Assembly: GCA_938036585.1 (NCBI GenBank)
Contig: CALHQN010000262.1
Location: 1-11,342, forward strand
Length of the DNA: 11,342 nucleotides
Reading direction: 5' to 3'
Origin: an uncultured Campylobacter sp.
GTDB lineage: Bacteria; Campylobacterota; Campylobacteria; Campylobacterales; Campylobacteraceae
Part shown: piece by piece, positions 1 through 5,465 of the stretch
Layout: each line of letters starts with the position of its first letter
How positions within the stretch are numbered: position 1 is the stretch's first letter
The notes under the pieces: generated by a model
The model's database searches: none
Seen by the model: only the letters and a program-made list of their open reading frames with translations
Told to the model about the DNA's origin: nothing
Made by a program: the position numbers and the translations under genes

Positions 1-1262
1 GAAAAGAATTTATGACCGCCAGCGGAATAGCACCGCTACCTGCGGGCGTACATGATTGCGATCCGAATGATGAACTCTGCTCTATAGACGATTCTTTTGC
101 TAATCGCGGCAGTAGTGGCCAGTTTTTTACGAGAAAAAGCTATTACAAGGGTAATACCAAGGTGGATATGAAGAGCTTGGCGGTTTATCTGGAGGATGAG
201 ATAAAAATCAATGATCTTACCTTGCGACCGGGCGTAAGATTAAGTAGGGACGATTATATGAAGCAAACGACTGTAGCGCCGAGATTTAACAGCTACTACG
301 ATATTTTCGGCGACGGCGATTCTATTCTTAGCTTCGGTGCAAACCGCTACTACGGGCGCAATCTCTTTACCTATAAATTAAGAGAGGGTCGAGAGGGTCT
401 CGCCACTACCTACACGCGTCCGCGCAATGCTTATACTCAAAACTGGACGCAACTGCCAAAAGACCCGTCTCTAACGAAATTTAACGAGCTAAGGGTGCCT
501 TATGAGGATGAGCTGGTATTTGGGGCAAAACAAAAGCTTGGGAATTTCGAGTTTTTCGGCAAATATGTAAGCCGTAAGGGCAGGGATCAGATCATCAAAT
601 CTACGCGAAGAGATCTAGGTCTAGCGCCGGATCCGAACTACCAAAGTAACTATCAAACCTTCACCAACGACGGCAGAAGCGAGAATAAAATTTTAACTTT
701 CGGCGTTAAAACGATCGATGATTACGAGGCCTTCGGCACGCTAAACGGCTTTGAGCTAGGCTTTGAGCATATCAGGATGAAGACCAATAACACCATCTAC
801 GATGAGAAGCTTGATAGAGAAACGCTTGAAGATGAAAAGATCGTCGAATACGACGGGAAGTTGATGAGGTTATCGGAGCTTCCGGCGCAGGACTACGCTA
901 GGCCTTGGACTGCGAGCCTAAATATCATCACGAAAATTCCAAGCTACGGTATCAGCGTAAATAACTTCCTATCGTTTAAAGGCTCGCAAGAGGCGATCGC
1001 CCGCACGGGCAAGACGCCTGCGGGCAAGTATCCCGCCAGATACGACAAATACGAAAAGGTCAATCTCGGCAAAAGCTACAGCTGGGATGCGCGCATCGGA
1101 TATGCTAAAAAGATGGCGGGCGAGGTGGAATTTTTTACGAATTTAGACATCTACAACGTCCTAAATAAGCGCAACAAAGCAAGACTCAGCAGCGATACCT
1201 CGCTTGATCTGGTCTATGAGGCGGGCAGGCAGTTTTGGCTGGAAGCGGGCATTCGGTGGTAG
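1..1262 (+). CDS. TonB-dependent outer membrane receptor, C-terminal part (5' end outside window)
   Basis: This is the C-terminal beta-barrel part of a TonB-dependent receptor, which takes up a scarce ligand such as an iron chelate across the outer membrane using TonB-ExbBD energy. The frame is open to the left edge (K-E-F precede the first Met at base 12), so that Met is internal; whole receptors usually have 650-800 residues and about 420 are seen. Evidence: alternating beta-strand patterns (LTLRPGVRL near residue 70), a late strand containing DIYNVLNKRN typical of the family, and a C-terminal GRQFWLEAGIRW ending in Trp, the terminal aromatic outer membrane insertion signal. The plug domain and TonB box lie outside the window. 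Two cysteines (16 and 23, counted from that Met) in an acidic stretch may form a disulfide in a surface loop. The substrate cannot be told from this part. The gene converges on the minus-strand cluster. Confidence 0.88.
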   Translation, partial: KEFMTASGIAPLPAGVHDCDPNDELCSIDDSFANRGSSGQFFTRKSYYKGNTKVDMKSLAVYLEDEIKINDLTLRPGVRLSRDDYMKQTTVAPRFNSYYDIFGDGDSILSFGANRYYGRNLFTYKLREGREGLATTYTRPRNAYTQNWTQLPKDPSLTKFNELRVPYEDELVFGAKQKLGNFEFFGKYVSRKGRDQIIKSTRRDLGLAPDPNYQSNYQTFTNDGRSENKILTFGVKTIDDYEAFGTLNGFELGFEHIRMKTNNTIYDEKLDRETLEDEKIVEYDGKLMRLSELPAQDYARPWTASLNIITKIPSYGISVNNFLSFKGSQEAIARTGKTPAGKYPARYDKYEKVNLGKSYSWDARIGYAKKMAGEVEFFTNLDIYNVLNKRNKARLSSDTSLDLVYEAGRQFWLEAGIRW

Positions 1263-1273
1263 CGAAAGTTAAA

Positions 1274-1314
1274 TTTGCGGAGCTTTTAAAATTTCGCGGC
1301 TCCGCAAAATTTTG
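1274..1314 (+). terminator. candidate intrinsic terminator after the TonB receptor, possibly bidirectional
   Basis: TTTGCGGAGC at 1274-1283 is perfectly complementary to GCTCCGCAAA at 1299-1308, giving a 10-bp stem with a 15-base loop that starts 11 bases after the receptor stop codon. ATTTTG follows on the plus strand and ATTTAACTTT on the minus strand. The T tracts are short, so termination is likely but not certain. It could serve both the receptor and transcripts arriving from the minus-strand genes. Confidence 0.5.
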
Positions 1315-1533
1315 TGAAATTTTTGAAATTCACGGCATTTCGCGAAATTTTAAATTTCACGCCGCGCTCCTTAAAATTCCGCACTGCACTCATAAAAATT
1401 TTAGTGCGCGTGCGCCGCAAAATTTCAACGTACGCCAAATCACGAAATTTGCACCCAAATTTAACTTGCAACCAATTTAAGGAGCCGAAATAACTTTTTA
1501 AATTTTAACGCCGATATCGCTTAATTGGCTCTT
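1315..1533. other. AAATTT-dense intergenic spacer between convergent genes
   Basis: I see no supported gene here. Short frames exist on both strands, but they are built from repeated AAATTT/GCG blocks, have no ribosome binding site and encode low-complexity Lys/Phe/Ile-rich peptides. The region holds about nine AAATTT hexamers, a perfect 12-bp palindrome ATTTCGCGAAAT at 1337-1348, and a segment at 1362-1387 resembling the repeats near 5195-5220. Confidence 0.6.
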
Positions 1534-2253
1534 TCATTGAAATATCACAAACTGCTTTTGAAATTTTGACGGGCTGATCCGCCGCTCTTTTAGCATGTAG
1601 CGGCAAACCCTTTCAAAGTCCGCCGCGCTCATCATAAAACTGATAAATTCGCCCTTGCCGTCATAGATGATCAAAGTATCGATCGCACGAAAGCTAAATT
1701 TCCCCTCCGTGATCTTTGAAAAAATCAGTTTGGCGATGAAAAACGGCAAAACCAATGCCGCCGCGCTCATAATAAAAATTATAAATCCTCTAAGGCTCTG
1801 TAAAAATCCGGCGAATGCGACGGCTATCACGATAAACGAAAGCACAATGTCTGCGGAATTTCTAGCGGGCACGATATGTCCGAATAGCGGCGTAGCGGTG
1901 AGCTTTATGAGCGATATCTCATCAAATTTTATAGATTTTGTGATTTTGCCCTTGTTAACGTAGTTAATGCTCCTATTCGTCAAATGAACAAAGCGCGTAT
2001 GGGCGCTGTTGAGATAAGACACGACGGCGAATACTACAGGAACAAACGGCGTATAGTATGGGAAAATATCCCCTATATACAGAAACACCGGTACCGCCAA
2101 AGGGGCGAAGAATAGGTTATAAATAAAGAATACCGCGATGTTGTAGTCTTTGACGATGAGGGGTTTATTGCCAAATTGCGGTGGATTTCGGTGCTCGGCG
2201 CCGTTTTGCTCAGGCTTCTGCGACCTTTGCGGCTCATCGTTAAAATTGTTCAT
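1534..2253 (-). CDS. Uncharacterised four-helix membrane protein, possibly PH-like
   Basis: This protein of 239 residues has no family I can name with certainty. The first 30 residues are polar and rich in Asn, Gln and Pro with no signal peptide. Four hydrophobic segments follow, at about 38-60, 64-83, 135-153 and 156-178, making two helical hairpins. The soluble part between them (about 88-120, with RFVHLTNRSINY and SIKFDEISLIKL) and the C-terminal part (about 186-222, with TLIIYDGKGEF and an amphipathic helix) together resemble a bacterial PH-like fold interrupted by a transmembrane pair, as in YcxB-type proteins. That is an inference from pattern only. It is the last gene of the minus-strand cluster, separated by 241 bases from the previous one, so it may have its own promoter. 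The start is the only Met before the polar N-terminus; the upstream CGGGGGC is a poor ribosome binding site. Confidence 0.8.
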   Translation of the reverse strand: MNNFNDEPQRSQKPEQNGAEHRNPPQFGNKPLIVKDYNIAVFFIYNLFFAPLAVPVFLYIGDIFPYYTPFVPVVFAVVSYLNSAHTRFVHLTNRSINYVNKGKITKSIKFDEISLIKLTATPLFGHIVPARNSADIVLSFIVIAVAFAGFLQSLRGFIIFIMSAAALVLPFFIAKLIFSKITEGKFSFRAIDTLIIYDGKGEFISFMMSAADFERVCRYMLKERRISPSKFQKQFVIFQ

Positions 2254-2339
2254 TAAATTTGCCCCCGTTTTAAAATTTTATCGTTAGCGGCTCGGGCACT
2301 TTGCGGCGTTAAATTTGCCGTTCGTGCCGTGCTTTAGCG

Positions 2340-2369
2340 ACGCAATCCCAAGCGAAGCCCGCCTTGCGT
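2340..2369. repeat. Imperfect inverted repeat in the gap before the 239-aa membrane gene
   Basis: ACGCAA at 2340-2345 pairs with TTGCGT at 2364-2369, with some further internal pairing (CAAG/CTTG on the minus strand). It lies in the 241-base gap (2254-2494) between two minus-strand genes. No T tract follows on the minus strand, so it is not a convincing terminator. The rest of the gap holds several AAATTT hexamers and no gene I can support. Confidence 0.3.
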
Positions 2370-2494
2370 CCTTTCAAAATTTTATTTCGTTCAAATTTAT
2401 CCGCACCTTTGTTTGTACGCTGCGCATCGGTATTGCCGCGCTTATGAACTGCACCGCGTGCGCTTACCGTGTCGCCGCACAAAATCTTGCAATC

Positions 2495-2785
2495 TCACAG
2501 CTCGAAATCAAAGCAGTAAAACTCATCCGCCTCGCTCCAGAGCTCTTTTAGCGAACGTCCGTCTATCTGCGGCGCGGCGTAAAGCTCCCGCAGCGTGGCG
2601 AAATACCGCTCGCCGCTTGCATTTGCGCCCGCCTCATCCGCGCATCTTTGAAATGAGCAGCGATCCGCATAGGCGATGATCATATACTCTGCGCCGCGCA
2701 GACGAAAGCTAAGCTCGGGCTCGCCGCCCTCGGCTACACATTTTAGCAGCATTTGCTCTATAGTTTCAAATGAGTATTTCGGCAT
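2495..2785 (-). CDS. Small protein of unknown function, 96 aa
   Basis: A soluble acidic protein with no signal peptide or membrane segment. It reads as an alpha/beta fold: an N-terminal helix (about 6-18), a strand pair at about 24-40 (ELSFRLRGAEYMIIAYAD), a helix around 58-70, and then IDGRSLKELW at 74-83 followed by an acidic, aromatic end. A motif of the form (I/D)DG-(K/R)-SL-x-E-(I/L)W occurs, as I recall, in small uncharacterised bacterial proteins; that is recollection, not a search. The start is supported by GGAG 8 bases before the ATG. It lies 51 bases after the 103-aa gene on the same strand, so it is probably co-transcribed with it. Three cysteines (16, 43, 48) are present without a metal-site pattern. 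Confidence 0.7.
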   Translation of the reverse strand: MPKYSFETIEQMLLKCVAEGGEPELSFRLRGAEYMIIAYADRCSFQRCADEAGANASGERYFATLRELYAAPQIDGRSLKELWSEADEFYCFDFEL

Positions 2786-2836
2786 TTCGCTCCGATCTTA
2801 AAATTCTATCGCCGCCGCCGCATATCGCGAGCTGTT

Positions 2837-3148
2837 TTACTCCGCCAAAAACTCGAAGCGCTCGATCATATCCAAAAGCATATCGGCTCTGCAAATTTCA
2901 TCGTCCAGCAGGTCATCGTATTGATCCCGCAGTCGCTCGGCGTCTTGCGCCACGGGCTCTAGATGCTCCCTGGCCTGCGCGGGCTCCCCTTTCATCACGA
3001 AGTATTCGCCTAAGATCACGCGAGCTTGCATCTTGCTAACCTCGTCGCCCTCTCCCTCTACCGCCGCTTTTAGGCTCTGCACGCCGCCCTCCTCAAGTCC
3101 CCGCGAGAGCTGCATTATAGCTTTGTTTAGATAAAGCTTCGCATCCAT
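2837..3148 (-). CDS. Small all-helical protein, TPR-like, 103 aa
   Basis: An acidic, helix-only protein without signal peptide or membrane segment. Residues about 41-68 (with ARVILGEYF, GEPAQAR and HLEP) fit one tetratricopeptide-type helix pair: small residues at the packing positions, a Gly-x-x-x-x-Ala turn and a closing Pro. Residues 3-30 and 70-100 could add flanking helices, making a short helical repeat unit of the kind that binds a partner protein. No enzyme motif is visible. The start is well supported by AAGGAG 5 bases before the ATG. The gene follows the 204-aa gene by 20 bases, suggesting one transcript. The partner and function are unknown. Confidence 0.78.
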   Translation of the reverse strand: MDAKLYLNKAIMQLSRGLEEGGVQSLKAAVEGEGDEVSKMQARVILGEYFVMKGEPAQAREHLEPVAQDAERLRDQYDDLLDDEICRADMLLDMIERFEFLAE

Positions 3149-3168
3149 TTTTGCTCCTTAGTTAAATT

Positions 3169-3783
3169 TTATTTGAAATAGTAGAACAAATTCCCGCCGT
3201 ACTCCAGATCCACGAACTCCTTGCTGTCAAAATAGAGCTTAAATTTCATGTGGCTCAGGTATTTGGCGTCTTGCGCTTTCTCTACCAAATTTCTTATTAG
3301 CCGCTCTATTTTTTCGCCCCCTTCGCGGCGTGCCGCGTCCTGCCTCGTGAAATAAAAAACTACGGGCGCGTCGGACACCGCCGCGATATACCAAATTTTA
3401 AGCGGCGCTAAAAGCTCGTTTCGGTTTCGCAGCAGCTCCTCTACCGCGCCTTGGATCAGATCGGTGCGGATCTGCGACTCGAAGGACTCGACCGAGATAT
3501 AAAAATTCTTTAGCTCGTTTAGCTTCGCGTAAAGCGGCGTGCGGGCGAGGTAGCGCTCGATGCACTTTTTATCGGTGATTTTCGCGGCGTCTTTATCGAA
3601 GCGAAGCACGATCTTAAGCCACGCCGAGTCCCTGCCCGCGCCGTAAAACGCGCTGATAGGACGAACCTTAAATTTAGCACTTATAAACTCCAGTAAGCCG
3701 CTGATATTTTCGCTGTTTTCGGCTCTATTTTCTATGATCTCTTTGCAGCGCCTGCTTTGATACGGGCTTAGATCGCAAAACAT
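3169..3783 (-). CDS. Protein of unknown function, 204 aa
   Basis: A soluble alpha/beta protein that I do not recognise. There is no signal peptide and no membrane segment. It opens with helices (about 7-37), then strand-rich stretches at 54-62 (AWLKIVLRF) and 93-100 (FYISVES), a helix at 103-122, strands at 128-145 (KIWYIAAVSDAPVVFYF), a charged helix at 149-172, and a C-terminal strand segment 179-203 rich in aromatic residues (KFKLYF, NLFYYFK). No catalytic or metal-binding motif stands out. The start follows AAAGG by six bases, an acceptable ribosome binding site. The gene begins 31 bases after the Dyp peroxidase stop and ends 20 bases before the TPR-like gene, so it sits in the middle of a probable operon. 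Nothing in the sequence shows a working link to peroxidase chemistry. Confidence 0.78.
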   Translation of the reverse strand: MFCDLSPYQSRRCKEIIENRAENSENISGLLEFISAKFKVRPISAFYGAGRDSAWLKIVLRFDKDAAKITDKKCIERYLARTPLYAKLNELKNFYISVESFESQIRTDLIQGAVEELLRNRNELLAPLKIWYIAAVSDAPVVFYFTRQDAARREGGEKIERLIRNLVEKAQDAKYLSHMKFKLYFDSKEFVDLEYGGNLFYYFK

Positions 3784-3814
3784 CGCGCGCCTTTAAATTT
3801 AAAGTGATTTAAAT

Positions 3815-4768
3815 TTAGCCCGCATCATAAGCCTGCAGCATATCGAAGGTCGGAGCGAAAAAGAGCGCGCCCGTCTTTGCGACGCTGAAATCCAATAGGC
3901 GGTCGTAGTTGCCTCGCGGGCGGCCGATAAACATACTCTCAAGCATCAGCTCCAGCGTGCTAAAGGTGCTTGCGTAGGCGATGAAGTAGGTTCCCGTCTC
4001 GCCGCCTTGCATAAACGGCATATTGCCGCGCACGACCTTTTTATCGTCGCCGACGTTAGCAGCGGCGGAGTGCGAGTTGCTGGGCTTAATCTCCTCGCTC
4101 ATCTCGATATCGTTTTGTTTGCTACGCCCGATGACGCGCTCCTGCTCGTCGACGCCCGCGGCGTTCCACGCGCTCATATCGTGGATATATTTTTGCGTAA
4201 AAAGATAGCTGCCGCCCTTGTACGCCGCATCTTCGTCGCCTACCTTGGCGAAAAAGTCGCGATCTGCGCCTTGCGGATTTTCGGTGCCGTCCACAAAGCC
4301 GATGATAGCGCGTCCGTCGTAGTATTTAAAGCCGCAGATCTCCTCCTCGCACGTCGCGACGTCCTTTAGCGCGGCTCTGATCTCGCTTGCCATATCGTAG
4401 CAAACGGCTTGATTCGCCGCTCTGATGTGGATATGGATATCGCCTCCGGTAGCGGGCGCGATGTGTTTATCGCCCCTAATCTCTTCGAAATTTTTTAGCT
4501 CCTTCGGCAAAGGCTTCGGCAAGCCGAGCATTTTCCACGCCTCAAAGCCTACGCCCAGCACGCAGCTTGTTTCGCTAGCCGCGCCGAATCTCGTAACGGC
4601 GGTTTTGTTTAAATTTATCACCAAACCGCAAAGGCCCTCGAAAGCCTTTTTGCAGGCGGTCTTGCCCGCACCAAAGCGCCAGATCATAAATACGGTGTTG
4701 TTGCCGGGCGCGTCGGTTACGTTTTGGGATTTTGCGTGCGCACAGGCGCAACTTTTTTCTTCACTCAT
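3815..4768 (-). CDS. Dyp-type haem peroxidase, YfeX-like
   Basis: A dye-decolourising-type peroxidase, a haem b enzyme that uses hydrogen peroxide to oxidise organic substrates. At 317 residues it has the length of the cytoplasmic YfeX-like class. The family signature GFVDGTENP is at 157-165 with the distal Asp at 160. The probable axial haem ligand is His233 in KPSNSHSA, and the distal Arg is 247 in VVRGNMPF. All three key residues are present, so the enzyme should be active. There is no Tat or Sec signal, so it is probably cytoplasmic. The C-terminus ends at the fold without the extension that targets some Dyp enzymes into encapsulins, and no encapsulin gene is nearby. The short N-terminus has Cys7, Cys9 and His11 (CACAHAK), which is unusual but of unknown meaning. 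AAGGAGAG lies just upstream of the ATG. It is the first gene of the minus-strand cluster; I see no convincing promoter in the 231 bases upstream. Confidence 0.95.
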   Translation of the reverse strand: MSEEKSCACAHAKSQNVTDAPGNNTVFMIWRFGAGKTACKKAFEGLCGLVINLNKTAVTRFGAASETSCVLGVGFEAWKMLGLPKPLPKELKNFEEIRGDKHIAPATGGDIHIHIRAANQAVCYDMASEIRAALKDVATCEEEICGFKYYDGRAIIGFVDGTENPQGADRDFFAKVGDEDAAYKGGSYLFTQKYIHDMSAWNAAGVDEQERVIGRSKQNDIEMSEEIKPSNSHSAAANVGDDKKVVRGNMPFMQGGETGTYFIAYASTFSTLELMLESMFIGRPRGNYDRLLDFSVAKTGALFFAPTFDMLQAYDAG

Positions 4769-4999
4769 TTTTCTCTCCTTTAAAGTGAAATTTTAAAAGG
4801 AATTTTAGCGCAATATCGGTAAACGGCGGGCGTAGAGATAGAATTTAGGCGGCTTTCGGGTTTGATTTTCGGCAGAGGAAATTTTATCTTTGATCGTTAA
4901 ATTTGCGACGGCGATAAATTTAGGCTTTAAATTTATAAAATTTACGCCGAGTGGGAAAGCGAAATTTTAGAGTTTTGCAAGGACCAAATTTTAAAGTAG
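4769..4999. other. AAATTT-rich spacer between tRNA-Ser and the peroxidase gene
   Basis: This 231-base stretch should carry the promoter of the peroxidase cluster, but no -35/-10 pair of good quality is visible on the minus strand, only AT-rich stretches such as TATAAATTT near 4930. About eight AAATTT hexamers are present and no gene is supported. There is no clear tRNA terminator. Confidence 0.5.
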
Positions 5000-5087
5000 T
5001 GGCAGATGGGAAGGGATTCGAACCCTCGAAAGCTTGCACTTTACACGCGTTCCAGGCGTGCTCCTTCAACCGCTCGGACACCCATCT
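5000..5087 (-). tRNA. tRNA-Ser, anticodon GGA
   Basis: The minus strand folds as a class II tRNA of 88 bases. The acceptor arms AGATGGG and CCCATCT pair perfectly, followed by G and an encoded CCA. The anticodon stem CACGC/GCGTG encloses the loop CTGGAAC, giving anticodon GGA (plus-strand bases 5051-5053), which reads UCC and UCU serine codons. A long variable arm lies between the anticodon and T arms, as expected for serine, and the T loop is TTCGAAT. The D arm TCCGAGCGGTTGAAGGA is typical of bacterial serine tRNAs. Confidence 0.97.
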
Positions 5088-5102
5088 AAATTAAAAGTCG
5101 CG

Positions 5103-5131
5103 ATTATAGCGAAAATCTAAAATTTTGCCAA
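5103..5131 (-). promoter_or_regulatory. Sigma70 promoter of tRNA-Ser
   Basis: On the minus strand the -35 box TTGGCA (5126-5131, five of six consensus bases) is followed by a 17-base spacer and a perfect -10 box TATAAT (5103-5108). Transcription would start about 7 bases further, leaving a leader of roughly 9 bases before the tRNA 5' end at 5087. A -35 box this good is uncommon in Campylobacter, whose promoters often lack one, and fits a strongly expressed stable RNA gene. Confidence 0.85.
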
Positions 5132-5350
5132 ATTCCGTTTCGGCGCGCAACCGCTCGCCTTTAAATTTAAAACTCGGCGCTTAGAATTTTATCGCGCTGC
5201 TTGGAATTTCGCCGTACTGCTTGAAATTCTGCCGCGCCACGAAGCCCGACCGCACTGTGCTTTCTAGCCGAGCGGCGATTTTACCTTGCTGCGGCTATTG
5301 TAAAATTTAGATTATCTTTGAAATTGGAATTTGTCGCCCGCCGCGGAGCC
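5132..5350. other. Gene-free stretch between the tRNA-Ser promoter and the cmeC terminator
   Basis: No open frame with a ribosome binding site or plausible protein is present. The stretch contains alternating AT-rich (AAATTT, TTTAAATTTAAA) and GC-rich blocks and the three degenerate 20-bp repeats listed separately. It looks like non-coding spacer. Confidence 0.55.
5179..5238. repeat. Three degenerate 20-bp tandem repeats
   Basis: Copies begin at 5179 (GCTTAGAATTTTATCGCGCT), 5199 (GCTTGGAATTTCGCCGTACT) and 5219 (GCTTGAAATTCTGCCGCGCC). Neighbouring copies agree at 14 of 20 positions, and every difference between neighbours is a transition (A/G or C/T). The period is exactly 20. No fourth copy is recognisable on either side. 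Confidence 0.6.
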
Positions 5351-5395
5351 AAATTTAAAAAGCGCAAGCAGATTTTTTAAACGATCCGCTTGCGC
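5351..5395 (-). terminator. Intrinsic terminator of the cmeABC operon
   Basis: On the minus strand GCGCAAGC pairs with GCTTGCGC (plus-strand 5362-5369 and 5388-5395). The stem extends inward by a G-T pair and GAT/ATC to 12 bp with a 10-base AT-rich loop. Five Ts (5357-5361) and a further AT-rich run follow directly. The hairpin begins 70 bases after the cmeC stop codon, where operon transcription should end. Confidence 0.88.
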
Positions 5396-5416
5396 CGTAA
5401 AAGCCGAGCTGCGCTT

Positions 5417-5460
5417 TAAATTTACGGGTATTTTAAAATTTCGCGCCGCCCGTAAATTTA
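5417..5460. repeat. Perfect 12-bp inverted repeat just after cmeC
   Basis: TAAATTTACGGG at 5417-5428 is exactly complementary to CCCGTAAATTTA at 5449-5460, with a 20-base loop. It starts 5 bases beyond the cmeC stop codon and precedes the strong terminator. No T tract follows its stem closely, so a role in 3'-end protection of the transcript is more likely than termination; this is inference. Confidence 0.6.
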
Positions 5461-5465
5461 GAAAG

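Noticed and set aside
1235..1480. Plus-strand 81-codon frame and opposing minus-strand frame in the spacer
   Set aside because: The frame overlaps the receptor 3' end, has no ribosome binding site, and its Lys/Phe/Ile-rich product simply reflects repeated AAATTT and GCG blocks.
1472..1528. Inverted repeat CCAATTTAAG / CTTAATTGG as a terminator for the 239-aa gene
   Set aside because: The arms are separated by about 38 bases with one bulge, and no T tract follows on the minus strand.
2315..2679. Two overlapping plus-strand frames of 78 and 88 codons
   Set aside because: They overlap each other and the well-supported minus-strand 96-aa gene, lack ribosome binding sites, and give unlikely compositions (Ala/Arg/Cys-rich).
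3791..3804. 14-bp palindrome CTTTAAATTTAAAG between the peroxidase and the 204-aa gene
   Set aside because: Probably another instance of the abundant AAATTT motif with AT-rich flanks; nothing marks it as an operator or terminator.
1534..4768. The minus-strand cluster as a defence or toxin-antitoxin system
   Set aside because: No nuclease, NTPase, toxin or antitoxin motif is visible in any of the proteins, and base composition does not differ clearly from the neighbours.
4007..4796. Several plus-strand frames opposite the Dyp peroxidase
   Set aside because: The minus-strand frame carries the complete family motifs; the opposite frames are antisense shadows.
5000..5087. tRNA-Ser as an integration site for a genomic island
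   Set aside because: No integrase gene or repeated copy of the tRNA 3' end is visible in the window, and the flanks look like ordinary chromosome.
5179..5238. CRISPR array
   Set aside because: The copies are contiguous 20-mers without spacers and only about 70% alike, and no cas gene is near.
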